In this document: positions 35,001-45,740 of the stretch, in pieces
Numbering within the stretch: the first letter of the stretch is position 1
How the letters are laid out: every line of letters begins with the position of its first letter
Assembly: GCA_021234155.1 (NCBI GenBank)
Contig: JAJEKV010000018.1
Location: 17,797,213-17,861,212, forward strand
DNA length: 64,000 bases
Direction: 5' to 3'
Source of the DNA: Isoetes taiwanensis
Taxonomy: Eukaryota > Streptophyta > Lycopodiopsida > Isoetales > Isoetaceae
Position numbers and translations under genes: made by a program
Notes under the pieces: generated by a model
Databases searched by the model: none
Seen by the model: the letters and a program-made list of their open reading frames with translations, nothing else
What the model was told of the DNA's origin: nothing

Positions 35001-36560
35001 TACCAGCAGAGATGCAAAGACGAGCTCCATGACTTATAGATTTGATACTACCAAGCTCTATTATGAAAGCAAGATAAAGGCTTTTTGACACATGGTTATC
35101 GCATGCATGCATGCGTAAAACAACAATAATATGAAAGAAAGTTTGTTGCCCTGCTTATATATATTCCCAATTTGAGTTATCAATTTGTAGGCAAAGTTAA
35201 TCAAAGACCGCAGCCAAGCAAAGGGTCAATTGGTCGATTCATCCCTTTGGAAAGGTTACACATCATCCCTTTGGAAAGGTTACACACATGAAGCACTTTA
35301 TACCAAGACGGCGCCTAAGAATTTGGATCATAGCAAAATCAAAGGTATGAATGTTTGTTCCTTATTTCGATTCCATATTTGAGGTAAGCCCTTTGGTATG
35401 TTAGGTGCAGCTTAAAATATATTATTAGTTTAATCGTCTATATCTAGTGCCTATGTGCACATAGTTGGTATTCAAATACCAAGTATTCACTGTTAAAGTC
35501 CTTAGTATTTATCCCAAATACACCAGAGCACTCTCAAATGCTTCCAATGTTCCATTGAAGTCCAATTTCTTTCTTCTTTGCACATTGGGAAGGCAGATAT
35601 AGGGCACAAGAGTATATTGTTGGGATCTGCCAGCAAAACTAGTGTCGTGCCCATATTGTTACCTTGAATGCCTTCCTAGTAAACATTTTCCGAAGTATCA
35701 TCATTTCAATTGGGTAATAGGCTACAATCTTGAGCATTCAACATATGTTTGTATTACCAACTAATCTCATTGGCAATGCAGCAAGTCAAAGAAACGTATT
35801 GTGTTGCCATGTAGAAGCATTTCTATCTTTTTCTTTCTGTATCTAATTTATCGCTTTTTGATCTCGCCTTTAAAGGAATGCATGACTAGTTGTTTGCATA
35901 GCAACCCAACCAGCTTCAAGAATTCAATGTGGTTGAAAATACCGATTCACATTTGTGCTTTTCAAAAGTGTATACTTATACAAATGTAGGATGCATCGAT
36001 AGATATTGCAAATGATGGCATTTCGCGGGCAAGTAGCACAATGATCGATAGATTTCTCGCAAATGATGGCATAGCCGATGATGACTTACACATAGTCGAA
36101 TTTTGGGAATTATAATGTATAGCATATGTACCGCCTTTGCACCAAGCTCACGTTGTCTTTGACTAATCGAACAAACAAATCCACAAAACAAGTTGATACC
36201 AATGATTTTATATCCGTGGAACACAAAGCAATGATTTCTTTCAACTTAATATATTCAACAAAACCCATGCATCAAATATTAGTCCGACAACTCACAACAA
36301 TTGGTTATCGAAGACACTATCTAAGACTCCAAAATGCAAAGAACATTTAGCGCCTTTTGTTTTAATGCACTAGCATCCAAAGATCATTGTACTATTAAAT
36401 TTTTGTCACATCCAATATCATTGGCCTTGCTTACTTTCACCAAAGACAACAATCTAATTTAAAGAACGTGGTAAAGCTTAAAAAAAGAAGTGCACACTAT
36501 GCAAACAAGGTGCCTTATGCAGTACATTCCTTATCGACTTTGTATGGAAAGGAGAGTGCT
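32056..36560. other. 4.5 kb without a recognised gene, with open exon-like segments
   Basis: Open, protein-like segments on the plus strand include 34648-34860 (EEALGALANEPWIHNVGPFL, then KKPRWYNAFLI), 34090-34210 (LLANKCKHVISLLWHTQIIG) and 35191-35345. The last reads AKLIKDRSQAKGQLVDSSLW then TKTAPKNLDHSKIKG, ends in a GTATGA donor-like site, and has an internal 24-bp tandem duplication encoding SSLWKGYT twice. These may be exons of one or more decayed genes that I cannot identify. The rest is AT-rich. Confidence 0.35.
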
Positions 36561-36569
36561 TTTTTGCTT

Positions 36570-36985
36570 ATCATTATTAGAACAAGATCGAGAAATAGTT
36601 ATCAAGATCGAGGAGTAACCGATAATTAATTATCGATTCTCCTCCAAGATCGATAACTAATTATCAAGCATTCTCCATTAATTATCGCGATCGATAACTA
36701 ATTATCAAGATTTCCTCCAAGATCGATAACTAATTATCGCATTTTAATTCAGCGTACCGATAAGGCGTTATCGGGTCGTCGCTTCTGATGTCACCTTTGA
36801 TAACCGCCTCGGCCCTAACGGGCCTCGGCAGTTATCAAACACGTACAGACTCGGCCCTAACGGGCCTCGCTCGTCGGGCCTACCGCCTTCGGCCTTAGTC
36901 GGCCTCTACTTTACGCGTTAAATACCCGCCTCTGGACGCATTCCGCCACGCATTTTTGGTTATCGCCTTTAGCTAGACCGATAAC
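36570..36985. repeat. GATAACTAATTATC array and CGGCCCTAACGGGCC hairpins
   Basis: 36570-36760 has at least four copies of a GATAACTAATTATC or GATAATTAATTATC palindrome, most preceded by CAAGATC and spaced 30-45 bp apart. Next to it, CTCGGCCCTAACGGGCCTCG occurs twice (about 36810 and 36852), each with a GGCCC/GGGCC stem. The words GTTATC/GATAAC continue to 36985. The GC-rich block stands out from AT-rich surroundings. Confidence 0.75.
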
Positions 36986-37439
36986 CTTACCTTTATAGGA
37001 ACGCATAATCATTGATAAAAGGTTGTGGAGACCCAAGATTTTAACATCACATTAGCACCCGCATCGCTTTGTCACATTAGAAATTGTTGGATTGCAAAGA
37101 AAAGAAATTGTTAATTATCTCTAGATTAGGCTGCCGACACTCCAAATCTATTAAACGGGTATAGTTCTAGCTTTGCTTAAAACACTTCAAATAACCTTTG
37201 ATTAGACTCTAAGATTCTTCATATCCCTCCGCCGCCAATTAGTTCAAATAGTGCTCCAAATCGTTGTTTTTGCCGTTTTCGCTTCACAAACAAGAATTCG
37301 GCTGCTCAAATTATGCCAAGAACCATAATTTTTCACTTTCGATGTTTCTAGTCAATGTGTCATTGAGTCTGGCGGTGGTTAAGAACTTTGCCCGGGTAGC
37401 CCCCGGCCCAAGGTTTTTGGGCATGCCCCCATTTATAGC

Positions 37440-38755
37440 TTAATAGCGTAGTCTTTGTAGAGTCTTAAGGAACCTAGGAAAATCTTCATAGAAACTGAGT
37501 TTATGGAATAGACACCATATACATCATGTGCCTTCAAGGAATCTTAAACTCAAGCATTGCTGGATCTTAAAAAGTGGAGAACATATTCTAGCATTGTTTT
37601 GTTGGGGATCTTAAGGAAATCTTGGTATATCATTCACATTGGGTGTGGCTTGCAATGAATCTTTGTATGATCTTGAGGAATACTCAAGAATATCTTGGGG
37701 AATCTTGATAGATTCATGGAAACCACTAAGAATCTTATAGAATCTTTTCGTAATATTGGGCGCCTTAATTGAATGTTAGTATACTTAGAACTCTTATAGA
37801 AACTTAGCAAATCTATATTTCCCAACGTCGCATTACATTTGACTCATTACACTCCCTCATAGTACAAATACTTGTATATATATATATATATATATATATA
37901 CAAGTGGTTCTACTATGAATTTCCCTAAATTCGAGGGAAGCCAATGCAAGAGTCATTCAATGAAGATTCTATAAGCATTTCCCTAGGCTCTTTATGAATC
38001 CTATGTTAACAAAGATTCTTTTTAGAATCTCCTAGATTTCCAAAGATTATGCCAAGATTCTCCAAGATTCTATAGAGATTCCCCTAGATTCTATGAAGAT
38101 TTCCCTAGATTTCCCAAGATTCTATCAAGATTCTTAAAGATTTTATGAACATTCCCTTAATTCCCCTAGGTTCCCAAAGATTCTCTCTTGATATCGCCTA
38201 GATTCCCAAAGATTATCCCAAGACTCCTCTGGATTCCCCAAAATTCTATGTAGTTCTATTGATTCTCCAAGATTTGATGAAGATTCTCCTAGATTCCTTT
38301 AGATTATAGGAAAATTCTCCATGATTCTCCAAGATTCCATCATGATTTCACTAGATTCTCAAAGCTTTTAGAAAGATTCCTTTAGATTCCCAAAGATTCT
38401 CTTAAGATTCCTCTATTCTCTAAGATCCTATGAAGATTCACTTAGACTTGACATGATTCCATCAAGATTCCTATAGATTCTTAAAGATTCTATAAAGAGT
38501 CCCTTGGATTCCCTTAAATTCTCAAAGATTCTCTCGTGATTCCTATAGATTCCCGTTGATTTTCCAAAGATTCTCTTGAGATTCCCTTTGATTTCCAAGA
38601 TTCTCTTGAGATTCCCATAGATTCCCTAAGATTCTCTTGAGATTCCTTTAGATTCTCTAAGATTCTATGAAGATTCACCTAGATTCTCCAAGATTGCATC
38701 GAGATTCTGTAGATTCTCCAAGTATTTATGAAGATTCCTTTAGTATGGATTCCCT
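37440..38755. repeat. Large imperfect fold-back centred on an (AT)n tract
   Basis: Left of 37860 the repeat words are GAATCTT-type (ttgaggaatactcaagaata, tcttgataga); right of 37912 they are AGATTC-type, that is, the reverse complement. The junction is CTCATAGTACAAATACTTG, an (TA)n core of about 26 bp, then CAAGTGGTTCTACTATGA. The arms facing the core are complementary apart from a 6-base mismatch (CAAATA against TGGTTC). Such an inverted pair could extrude a long hairpin. Confidence 0.75.
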
Positions 38756-39590
38756 TAGAGTTCGATCACATTGGCTCCAACTACAAAGAATCCGTGCCAA
38801 ACCACCACTCATTGGAAAGCTCATGAGAGGAGTCCAATGGCGTGGGTCCCACTTTCATCCGACCCCCACCGCAAGCTATGTACCTTTGAATGCGATTAAA
38901 CAGAAGGAAGCTTCATAGAAAGTCCACTCATAAATGCTTTGCCACCTCATTACCTTTTTTATTAATGAGGGTGACACCTCACATCCTTTAAAAAAAAATC
39001 AATTTAATATTAAAAAGTCAATGGCTAAGATTTATGCTCACCTTTTGATCTAATGGGTTAAGATCGCTACACCAAAGTCACTTTAAAAGGACCTTCCTTG
39101 CACCTTCCTCATAAAAACCAAGGGCTAGGATTTATCCTCCCCTTTGATCCAACGGTCCGGGATGTGGTGCATGCCCCCATGCATGACCCATGCATGCCTC
39201 CATTCATGCCCATAAGGAATGGATGGCTCGACGCCGCCACCCCTCATCGACCCACCTTAAACGGACGACATCCAGGGGCATGTAAGAATCAAACACATTA
39301 TATAGAAAAGTTTATGATATACCTTTAAAGGACCTTCCTTGCACCTTCCTCATAAAAACCAAGGGCTAGGATTTATCCTCCCCTTTTGATCCAACGGTCC
39401 GGGGATGTGGTGCATGCCCCCATGCATGACCCATGCATGCCTCCATTCATGCCCATAAGGAATGGATGGCTCTGATGCTGCCACCTCACTGGACCCACCT
39501 TAAACGGACGACATCCGGGCATGTAAGAATCAAACACATTATATAGAAAAGTTTATGATATACCTTTATATATATAACTGATATATCTTA
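37896..39590 (+). mobile_element. AGATTCC-family element, copy A
   Basis: It begins ACAAGTGGTTCTACTATGA, runs through the minisatellite arm (to about 38755), then a tail shared with copy B at 52-53.7 kb (gttcgatcacattggctcca, ccaatggcgtgggtcccac, cattaatgagggtgacacct in variant form). It ends GTTTATGATATACCTTTATA then tatataactgatat. A unit of about 242 bp in the tail (39083-39324) is tandemly duplicated here (39325-39570) but single in copy B. No protein-coding gene is visible; the 76-residue frame at 39098-39328 is one repeat unit. Confidence 0.75.
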
Positions 39591-40302
39591 ATATGTATAT
39601 AGAAACTCATGGGGGTAGTTACAAAATAGCACATCGTATATAAATTTTTGATCTTGGCCCTTGGATAAAAAGTTAGTGAGGTGGCAAATCCTTATCCCTT
39701 GGATTTTGATGGGGGCATACATGGGTCATGCATGGGCATGCCCCCACCCCATCTCAAAACCGTCGGATTAGGGAAGATGAGATCTGGACCGTCAGCTTGA
39801 AAAGTTATTGGGACTTGGAGTGGGGAAAGTGATGTTGACTTACGTCGCGTCGAAATTAATGTGAGGTAAAGATGTAGTTGTCAATGTAAGCCACGTGGAT
39901 AGAAAATTTATCATTTGAGACTCAAGAAGTGGGAAAAGTAATGTTGATTGCGGTTAATATAAGGTTAAAATGCAAATATACGAGCCACGTGTATGAGAGA
40001 AATTTAATAATGTAATTTAAGAATATAAATTTAAGCAAGCGTGGATAGCAATGTCCTTAGAGATAATGCCATATTGAGACCGATAACGATGTCCTTGATG
40101 TCACATCGAGACGAATGTCTTTAATGAATATAAATGTGAACGAGAAAGGAAGCAATGGATATGCCGGATTTCGAGCAAGTTCCCAATCGACTATTGAAAG
40201 GTAGACTCTCTTTTTCATTATGGGCTTTCTAAGATATTTCTAGACAAATAGGAAGCGGAATCAAAGTTGTTATTTTTTGAAGGAATGCATGTCCGAGAGG
40301 AA
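39591..40302. other. Interval with an inverted copy of the GCATGC block
   Basis: At about 39712-39750 the text reads ggggcatacatgggtcatgc then atgggcatgcccccac, the reverse complement of the block in the element tails. The neighbouring aaaccgtcggattagggaag resembles the element tail too. No gene is visible. Confidence 0.5.
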
Positions 40303-40620
40303 AGAACTATATATATATATACAAGTCTTTGTACTATGTAGGGCCTATACGAGTTGAATGTATCTATTCTGAGGATTTTAGATAGATCGTATGCAGTTTG
40401 CCTCGAATTTTTGAAGTTTATCCCAAGATTTCCTTAGATTCTTCAAGATTCTATGTGTAGATTCCTATAGATATCCTTATCATCCGAAGATTCCTATAGG
40501 TTCTCCAAGATTCCATCAAGTTCACCGTAGGTTCGCAAATATTTCATGAAGATTCCCCCAATAGATTCTCTAAGATTGTCCCAAGATTCTTGTATATATA
40601 TATATATATATCCTTATCCT
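40303..40620 (+). repeat. Short diverged AGATTCC-family arm
   Basis: A TATATA run, ACAAGTCTTTGTACTATGTAG (a variant of the family border), then about 250 bp of cttagattcttcaagattct-like words, ending at another TATATA run. Confidence 0.7.
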
Positions 40621-40659
40621 TATATATATACAATTATATTGGGTGCCACAAATGATGTA

Positions 40660-40870
40660 GAGTCTCAAATGGTGTAGAGATTATGCCACAAATTTTTGGT
40701 AGAGATTGATCTCGGCCGTCCATCTTTTGAGATGGACGGTCCAGACGGTGCCACCTCGTAACTCCCCAAGCATCCCTCTTGTTGGTGTGCCAAAACATTG
40801 GTACAGATTGATCTCGGCCGTCCATCTCTGAGATGAACGGCCCACAACAAAAGCCCCAAATTGGTATCCT
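40660..40870. repeat. Two-copy direct repeat, about 110 bp
   Basis: A phrase containing gattgatctcggccgtccat, then ctctgagatgaacggcc is present twice (about 40705 and 40808). Similar text with gatccaacggcccatctcga occurs at 28890, in the copy C tail. Confidence 0.75.
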
Positions 40871-42261
40871 CTGTTCTCACGCCGGAGCTGAGCCTTCTTC
40901 ACGGTTTTGCCCCTTTAGCTGGGTCGGGTTGCTGGCGCCGCACATTTCGGTTTCTGCTATGTCTTTGTTTTTTCTTACAGTCTTAGGCGGAGGTGGGGAT
41001 GTGGCCGACAAGGTATGAGGTATGGGAAAGATTGGGGCCGATTTGGGTTTTCCTTTGGGTACCAAGAATCACTCATTCTTGTGCTATTGCAATCCAAATT
41101 GTATCTTTGGCATGCCTTTGGAAGGCGGAATCAGAGAAGAAATCATGACCCATGAAGATTTTTTTCCAGCTTATTTCTGTTAAACGGCTTTAAGGTAGAA
41201 GTGGAACGAATTGTTCATGCTCTATTTTAGATTTTACTTGTGTTTTAACAGAATATGGATGTTATCTGATTGAACAGGAAAAAAGGCAGTAATATTAGCA
41301 TTGGATAAGGCGACCCATAAGCCGGAATGCATGACTCGATTTGGGTTTTGCATCAGAAACAGTTGAATAGCTTCAAGGGAAAGGCTACGGTTCATTTAAA
41401 TACCTAGTGGTTTAGCTTCAAGCAAAGATTCGATTGCATAGCCAGCTTATAAGAAGGTAAGCTTTTCTGAATCACAATTTGTTTTACAGATTAACCATCT
41501 CTAGATTCTATCACCGGAGTCTTCATAGTATTCAATCATTAATGATGATTTTTCCTGAGGCTCTGTTGGAATTTCTTGATGGGCAAAATATGTAGACAGA
41601 TCTAGAATGAAAATTTAAACTACAGAGAATGTTCTAGTGCTGGAAATCAAAATGAAATGGATAAAAAACTTTGGGTCGGCCTGTACTGGCAGCGACCACA
41701 TGCTATCTGTTTGGTGCTACAGAGGCCATGGGCAGGCCGTACTGGCATAGATTAGGCCGGATTTGGCCGATTTTGGTTGCTTATTTCAGTTCTAAGCATT
41801 TCCAAGCTTTCAGATGCATGCCTCTGACCACAGCATGATAAGAAATTAGTTCCCTGTAGTATTTTCAGAAGTTTAATAGCAGAAGTATTGCTTTAAGATA
41901 GAAATAGAACATATGTGCTATATCTATCTTCTTTGTATTATTTGTGCTGATCAAATCGATTAAATATTTTCGTTAAACAGGGAAAAGCAATAATACCATT
42001 TTGTTAAACCCTTTGGCCATTGGCGAATGAATATTCAGCCTGGAATATTAACTGTTGTTGTAGTTTACTTCACAATAATGTATTTTTTCCAGATTCTATC
42101 TTATGTTGCTCAAAAATAAAAATTTTAAACGCCACCTCTTTCGTAGATTTTTGGCCTCTGTTTTTGTTATTATTAATTGTTTCCTTGATAACTTTCTTGC
42201 TGTCCTTTTTCTTCTGATAGGTGGAATTTTCGTTGAAAGTTGCTTGATGAAATCAAATTCC
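40871..42261. other. Upstream part of the exon-mosaic region, no identified exon
   Basis: Splice-like edges occur (ttcttacag at about 40980, GACAAG/GTATGAGG at about 41009), but no encoded protein is recognised. A ggccgtactggca phrase is repeated at about 41677 and 41737. Confidence 0.35.
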
Positions 42262-43319
42262 CGGTCTGTTCTAACTGCTCTCGTTGTTCTTTATGTTTCT
42301 GACTATGGATTTAGTGACCGTCTTTCCCAAGTAAGTATTCCCTTTCATGTCATTTGAACTTATTACATACAACAATGGCTTATGTATAGCTTTATTGCCT
42401 TTGAGAAGCATTATGATCTTTGTCATTGAAACATCACGTTGTAGTTGTAATCGCACCACCAAGTTCTGGATCTGCTAATGCAATAGTCAGCACCACCAAG
42501 TTCTGGATCTGTAAAACCCAAGCAGGTAATATATTGAGAACATCATGTTTCTATTTTTATATTATTTTCTCCATACAGCACATTTTCCCATGTTTTTCCT
42601 ATGTCATGTATGCTTCCTTCTGCCATAATTTTTCTACGTAAGGCATCTCGTGCAGCCAGACTCTTTGTTGCTGGGACATTTGGCAGCAGGTATATCTGGC
42701 ATGCCCTTGTGACTTTACAGTATGCGGCTATCCTGATTTTACAGTATATGAATATCCTAAATTGTGATTTGTTTGAACTTGAATGAGATAGCCTACGATC
42801 TTCTGTATGCTCATGTTTTGGATCGAAAGTTTAATTGTCTCGATTCCACGGTTTCTCTGGTGCAATATGCAAGGAGTAATTTTGACAATCCAAAGCCTGT
42901 TGCGCATCCTTTTCTAGTTTGTCAGGAGGAAAATCGTTTTCAGTGGTTAGGGCCGATTTATGTGCCCTTCTATGCACATCCCCCATAAAAAAGGATATCG
43001 CAATATAGAAGTTATTAAATAACATAATAATGGTAGAAGACATTCCACAGGTTAGGAAAATGTGATGTTGTTGGGCCTGGTTAATGGTTAAGTTTCTGGT
43101 CATAGGTAGTTAGGTTTCTCATGAACATTATGAAGTTATCTTCTTTTTGAGCTATTTTTTTATTCTAGAAAAGATGTAACCTCTTTGCAGCTGGATTTTG
43201 CAGCCCGTTCTAATATCATAGAGCTATGGTGGTGATGACGAACTAGTTGATACACTACTTCGGCGATTTCTTGAAGTTGGAGTTTCTTCTGCCCTTCCCT
43301 CTTTAAGGGTTAAGGAATG
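42262..43319 (+). pseudogene. Flavodiiron protein (FLV) gene fragment, three exons
   Basis: Plant and cyanobacterial FLV proteins reduce O2 at the acceptor side of photosystem I in the chloroplast. Three blocks match their flavodoxin-like domain in order. Exon a (about 42262-42330) encodes LVVLYVSDYGFSDRLSQ and ends at GTAAGT. Exon b (42445-42525, after TTGTAG and before GTAATA) encodes VVIAPPSSGSANAIVST and, in a shifted frame, SGSVKPKQ. Exon c (43222-43319, after ATAG) encodes SYGGDDELVDTLLRRF, then LEVGVSSALPSLRVKE. In exon b a 21-bp phrase (caccaccaagttctggatctg) is present twice and changes the frame. The N-terminal beta-lactamase-like diiron domain and the C-terminal flavin reductase domain were not found. 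With unrelated exons following, this is a captured or decayed fragment, not a gene. Confidence 0.7.
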
Positions 43320-43671
43320 TTTTGTTCTTACTTAGAAGATTTCTCCTTCTCAAGAATAGCAAATCAGCGCATCTGCGGATAGGTAAATGCCCTTTTCATC
43401 TGACTATTACTATTTTAAAGGCTTACATTCTTATTATTTTGCGCTTGCAATGCGCATGGAATGCAGATGTGCCATCTTCAAGTGGCTCTTAGCAGCAAGG
43501 CAACATGTGTTATTATATTCGAGAATTGATTCATTTTACCACTAGAGGTCAGATACTCTATCCCTGAAACCTCACTTACGTTTTAATTATTATAGGGAGA
43601 ATTTGTGCTCAGCATATTTTTTACACAACGATAGCAACTTGCTACTGTGGATAACTTGTGCATCATTGCAG

Positions 43672-43924
43672 GATGCCTTTGCAATTCATTGATAAGTCAT
43701 TTCGATTGGATCTACTATCTGTGGATGTTGTCTCAGGTATTCTGATGCAAAGTTTTTATTTTTCTAGTATTTGATCTTCACTGCACTGTAAATCTGTCTA
43801 CAAAACCTTCAAGTTGTTGAGACACAAAGATGATTCGAAATATTTGATGCTAGTTTGGATGGTTTGCAGCCTTGGGAGTGGCAATCTTGAACTTTGCATC
43901 TGTTGTAGCTGACGTTGATCTTGT
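43672..43924 (+). other. Two exon-like segments, family unknown
   Basis: 43673-43736 (after GCAG, before GTATTC) encodes MPLQFIDKSFRLDLLSVDVV. 43869-43924 (after GCAG, before GTAAGT) encodes, in the compatible phase, ALGVAILNFASVVADVDLV. Both junctions obey GT-AG rules and the combined frame is open. I do not recognise the protein. A further exon-like piece, RAFQMLAREHIW, lies at about 44014-44047 before GTAAGG. Confidence 0.35.
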
Positions 43925-44261
43925 GGTAAGTACACATGTTTTGTTTAAACTAATATATAAAGACTATGAAAAGTTTGGCTGGGCTATTATTCTCACATTT
44001 CCCATTTGGGCAGGGCCTTCCAAATGTTGGCAAGGGAGCACATCTGGGTAAGGTAACTCCCATGCTTAAAAAGATCCAAGATCCAAGATCCCAGGGTAAA
44101 TGGGTCTGCTCAAACCGAGGGCTTCATAGAAACCTTATGTGGTATAGATTGCAGGATGCAAATTTTATGTATACAAAACTCAGGGTTTAAACAGGGCGGT
44201 GGCATAATTGAAGGGGAGCAAACGAGTTCCAGCTATGCTTATTTATTTTGAGGCAACTTTT

Positions 44262-44727
44262 AGGTTCTTTTTGCTCAGAGAAAGTCAAGCACAGTATATC
44301 TGACATGGGTCAAATGCAATCGAATTGCTTTGTACTTTGCACTCTGTTTTTTGAGGGGTTCTGGCGAAAAATTCATGTCCAAATCCATGAAGATTGCATG
44401 GGACCAATACAGTGAACAGTCTGAAGAAAATGAAAGCCTGGTATATTACCTTGCAATATGCACTTCCTTTGTTTTATTTCTCAAGCGTATTATTTATGTA
44501 CCTTGATCCTGTTTAGATCATCCGCTTCAAGGGCACTAATGTGACCCTTCATCACTGCGAGGATGCTTCCGATTATGAAACATTTGGTAAAAAGGCATTG
44601 GGATTTTTGTGTAGTCCATGTACGAAGTTGTACAGAAAGAAAATGAAAAGCACTAAGACTACAGTTTTGAGGGACGTGGATGGTTACATAACGCCTGGTT
44701 CTATGACACTTTTACTAGGTCCATCGG
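44262..44727 (+). pseudogene. ABCG-type ABC transporter nucleotide-binding domain fragment
   Basis: An exon-like block from 44517 (after TTTAG) to about 44727 encodes IIRFKGTNVTLHHCEDASDY and KKALGFLCSPCTKLYRKKM. It then gives TTVLRDVDGYITPGSMTLLL followed by GPSG, the start of a Walker A motif, where the coding meets GTAGTA. The VLRDVxGxxxPGxMTLLLGPSGS pattern is typical of ABCG subfamily transporters. A preceding block, 44262-44440, reads VLFAQRKSSTVYLTWVKCN and KFMSKSMKIAWDQYSEQSEE and may be an earlier exon of the same gene. The exon carrying GKST, the signature motif and the membrane domain are absent downstream. It stands alone between FLV and TM9SF fragments. Confidence 0.58.
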
Positions 44728-44915
44728 GTAGTACATGTCCATTGTTTCGAATCTAATTCAAAGGAGGTAATGAAATTCTGTATTGAAGAGGTATACTCTT
44801 ATTATACTAATGCTAGTCCTAATGCTAAGTTAGACTGCTATAATCCATGGCAGCTATTCTTTAACAGAAAGTGGATCAGTTTTTGAGGCGGTTGGATGGT
44901 TATGCATAGGCGGTT

Positions 44916-45010
44916 GTCCTAGTGTCGACAGTAGTTGGAACAGGAGCACAACTGGCAATGTTTTTGCTGCTTGTGATCTTGCTTGCCATTGTGGGCATGT
45001 TGTATGTCAG
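44916..45010 (+). pseudogene. TM9SF (nonaspanin/EMP70) exon fragment
   Basis: The open block encodes VLVSTVVGTGAQLAMF then a hydrophobic LLLVILLAIVGMLYV, ending at a CAG/GTAGG donor-like site. TM9SF proteins (plant TMN) carry a highly conserved (L)VGTGxQLxxLxLLVILLAIxGMLYV segment at a transmembrane helix, which this matches closely. The preceding exon should encode DVFRPP; it is not present immediately upstream, and the following one (GRGAIVTT) is not found. This is a single-exon scrap. Confidence 0.6.
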
Positions 45011-45189
45011 GTAGGATCCCTTTCAATGTGCGATTGCTGCAGAAGAGATGGCAATTTGAAACCACTTGAGCTTTAACATTGGCAATGATTCTTTGCAAAA
45101 TCTTATCGTGCTAGTAGGTTGCTTGCACATAAGAGATTTTTTTTAATTGTTCTTACATGTACTTGTGGATTGTTTGCAAGGGCCACGAA

Positions 45190-45740
45190 GATTCATTGTT
45201 GCAAGCTGGACCGAAGGCAGAGCGAAGGTGCTTCTCTCCCTTGTGGCGCTGCAATGTGGGCAGTAATTATACTCGGCTTTATCAGGCCCAAAAAGTAAGC
45301 AAATGCTATTTCTTGCCTCCATTTTGATTTATGAGTTCACTTGCATTGGATTACGCTCTAAAGAAGAAGAAATTAAGCCCTAAAGAAGAAAAGCAATTTT
45401 TACATCATAGGATAACATTTTCCATCTTCAGTGGTGCGACTGTGAGGCGTTATTGGTATTTTGGACACTGGCTATTGGGTACTGCTTCAATAGGCGGTAG
45501 ATTTAAGTTGGGAATCGTCCATCTATGATAAAGACATGATGACTAATCCTCTGGTTTCCTTTTGCAGCATTTAAGAAGAAAAGTGGTTTGCCTTCATTTT
45601 TCCATAACTGTTTCAAGTTATTTGAGCTTGCCCACTGGGTAAAACTTGGAGCAGAGCTTTTGCTTTCTTGGTATTGTCTTTGGCTCTTCTTTATTCTACT
45701 CGTAAAACTGAGTTTGCATGATGCTTGGAGAAACGTCAGG
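45190..45740 (+). other. Exon-like membrane-protein segment, family unknown
   Basis: 45569-45739, after GCAG and before GTAAAA, encodes FKKKSGLPSFFHNCFKLFEL, AHWVKLGAELLLSWYCLWLF and FILLVKLSLHDAWRNV, with at least one likely membrane helix. 45190-45295 is open as PRRFIVASWTEGRAKVLLSL and ends near GTAAGC. I recognise neither. They continue the plus-strand exon mosaic. Confidence 0.35.

Noticed and set aside
39098-39328. 76-residue ORF with HAPMHDPCMPPFMP
   Set aside because: It lies inside the duplicated tail unit of the AGATTCC element; the same unit elsewhere is not open.
40634-40902. Three overlapping minus-strand frames with DGRPRSI repeats
   Set aside because: Caused by a two-copy DNA repeat of about 110 bp; no protein family.
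43966-44190. 74-residue frame GLLFSHFPFGQGLPNVGKG
   Set aside because: It crosses splice-like sites and only its middle is exon-like, in a different frame.
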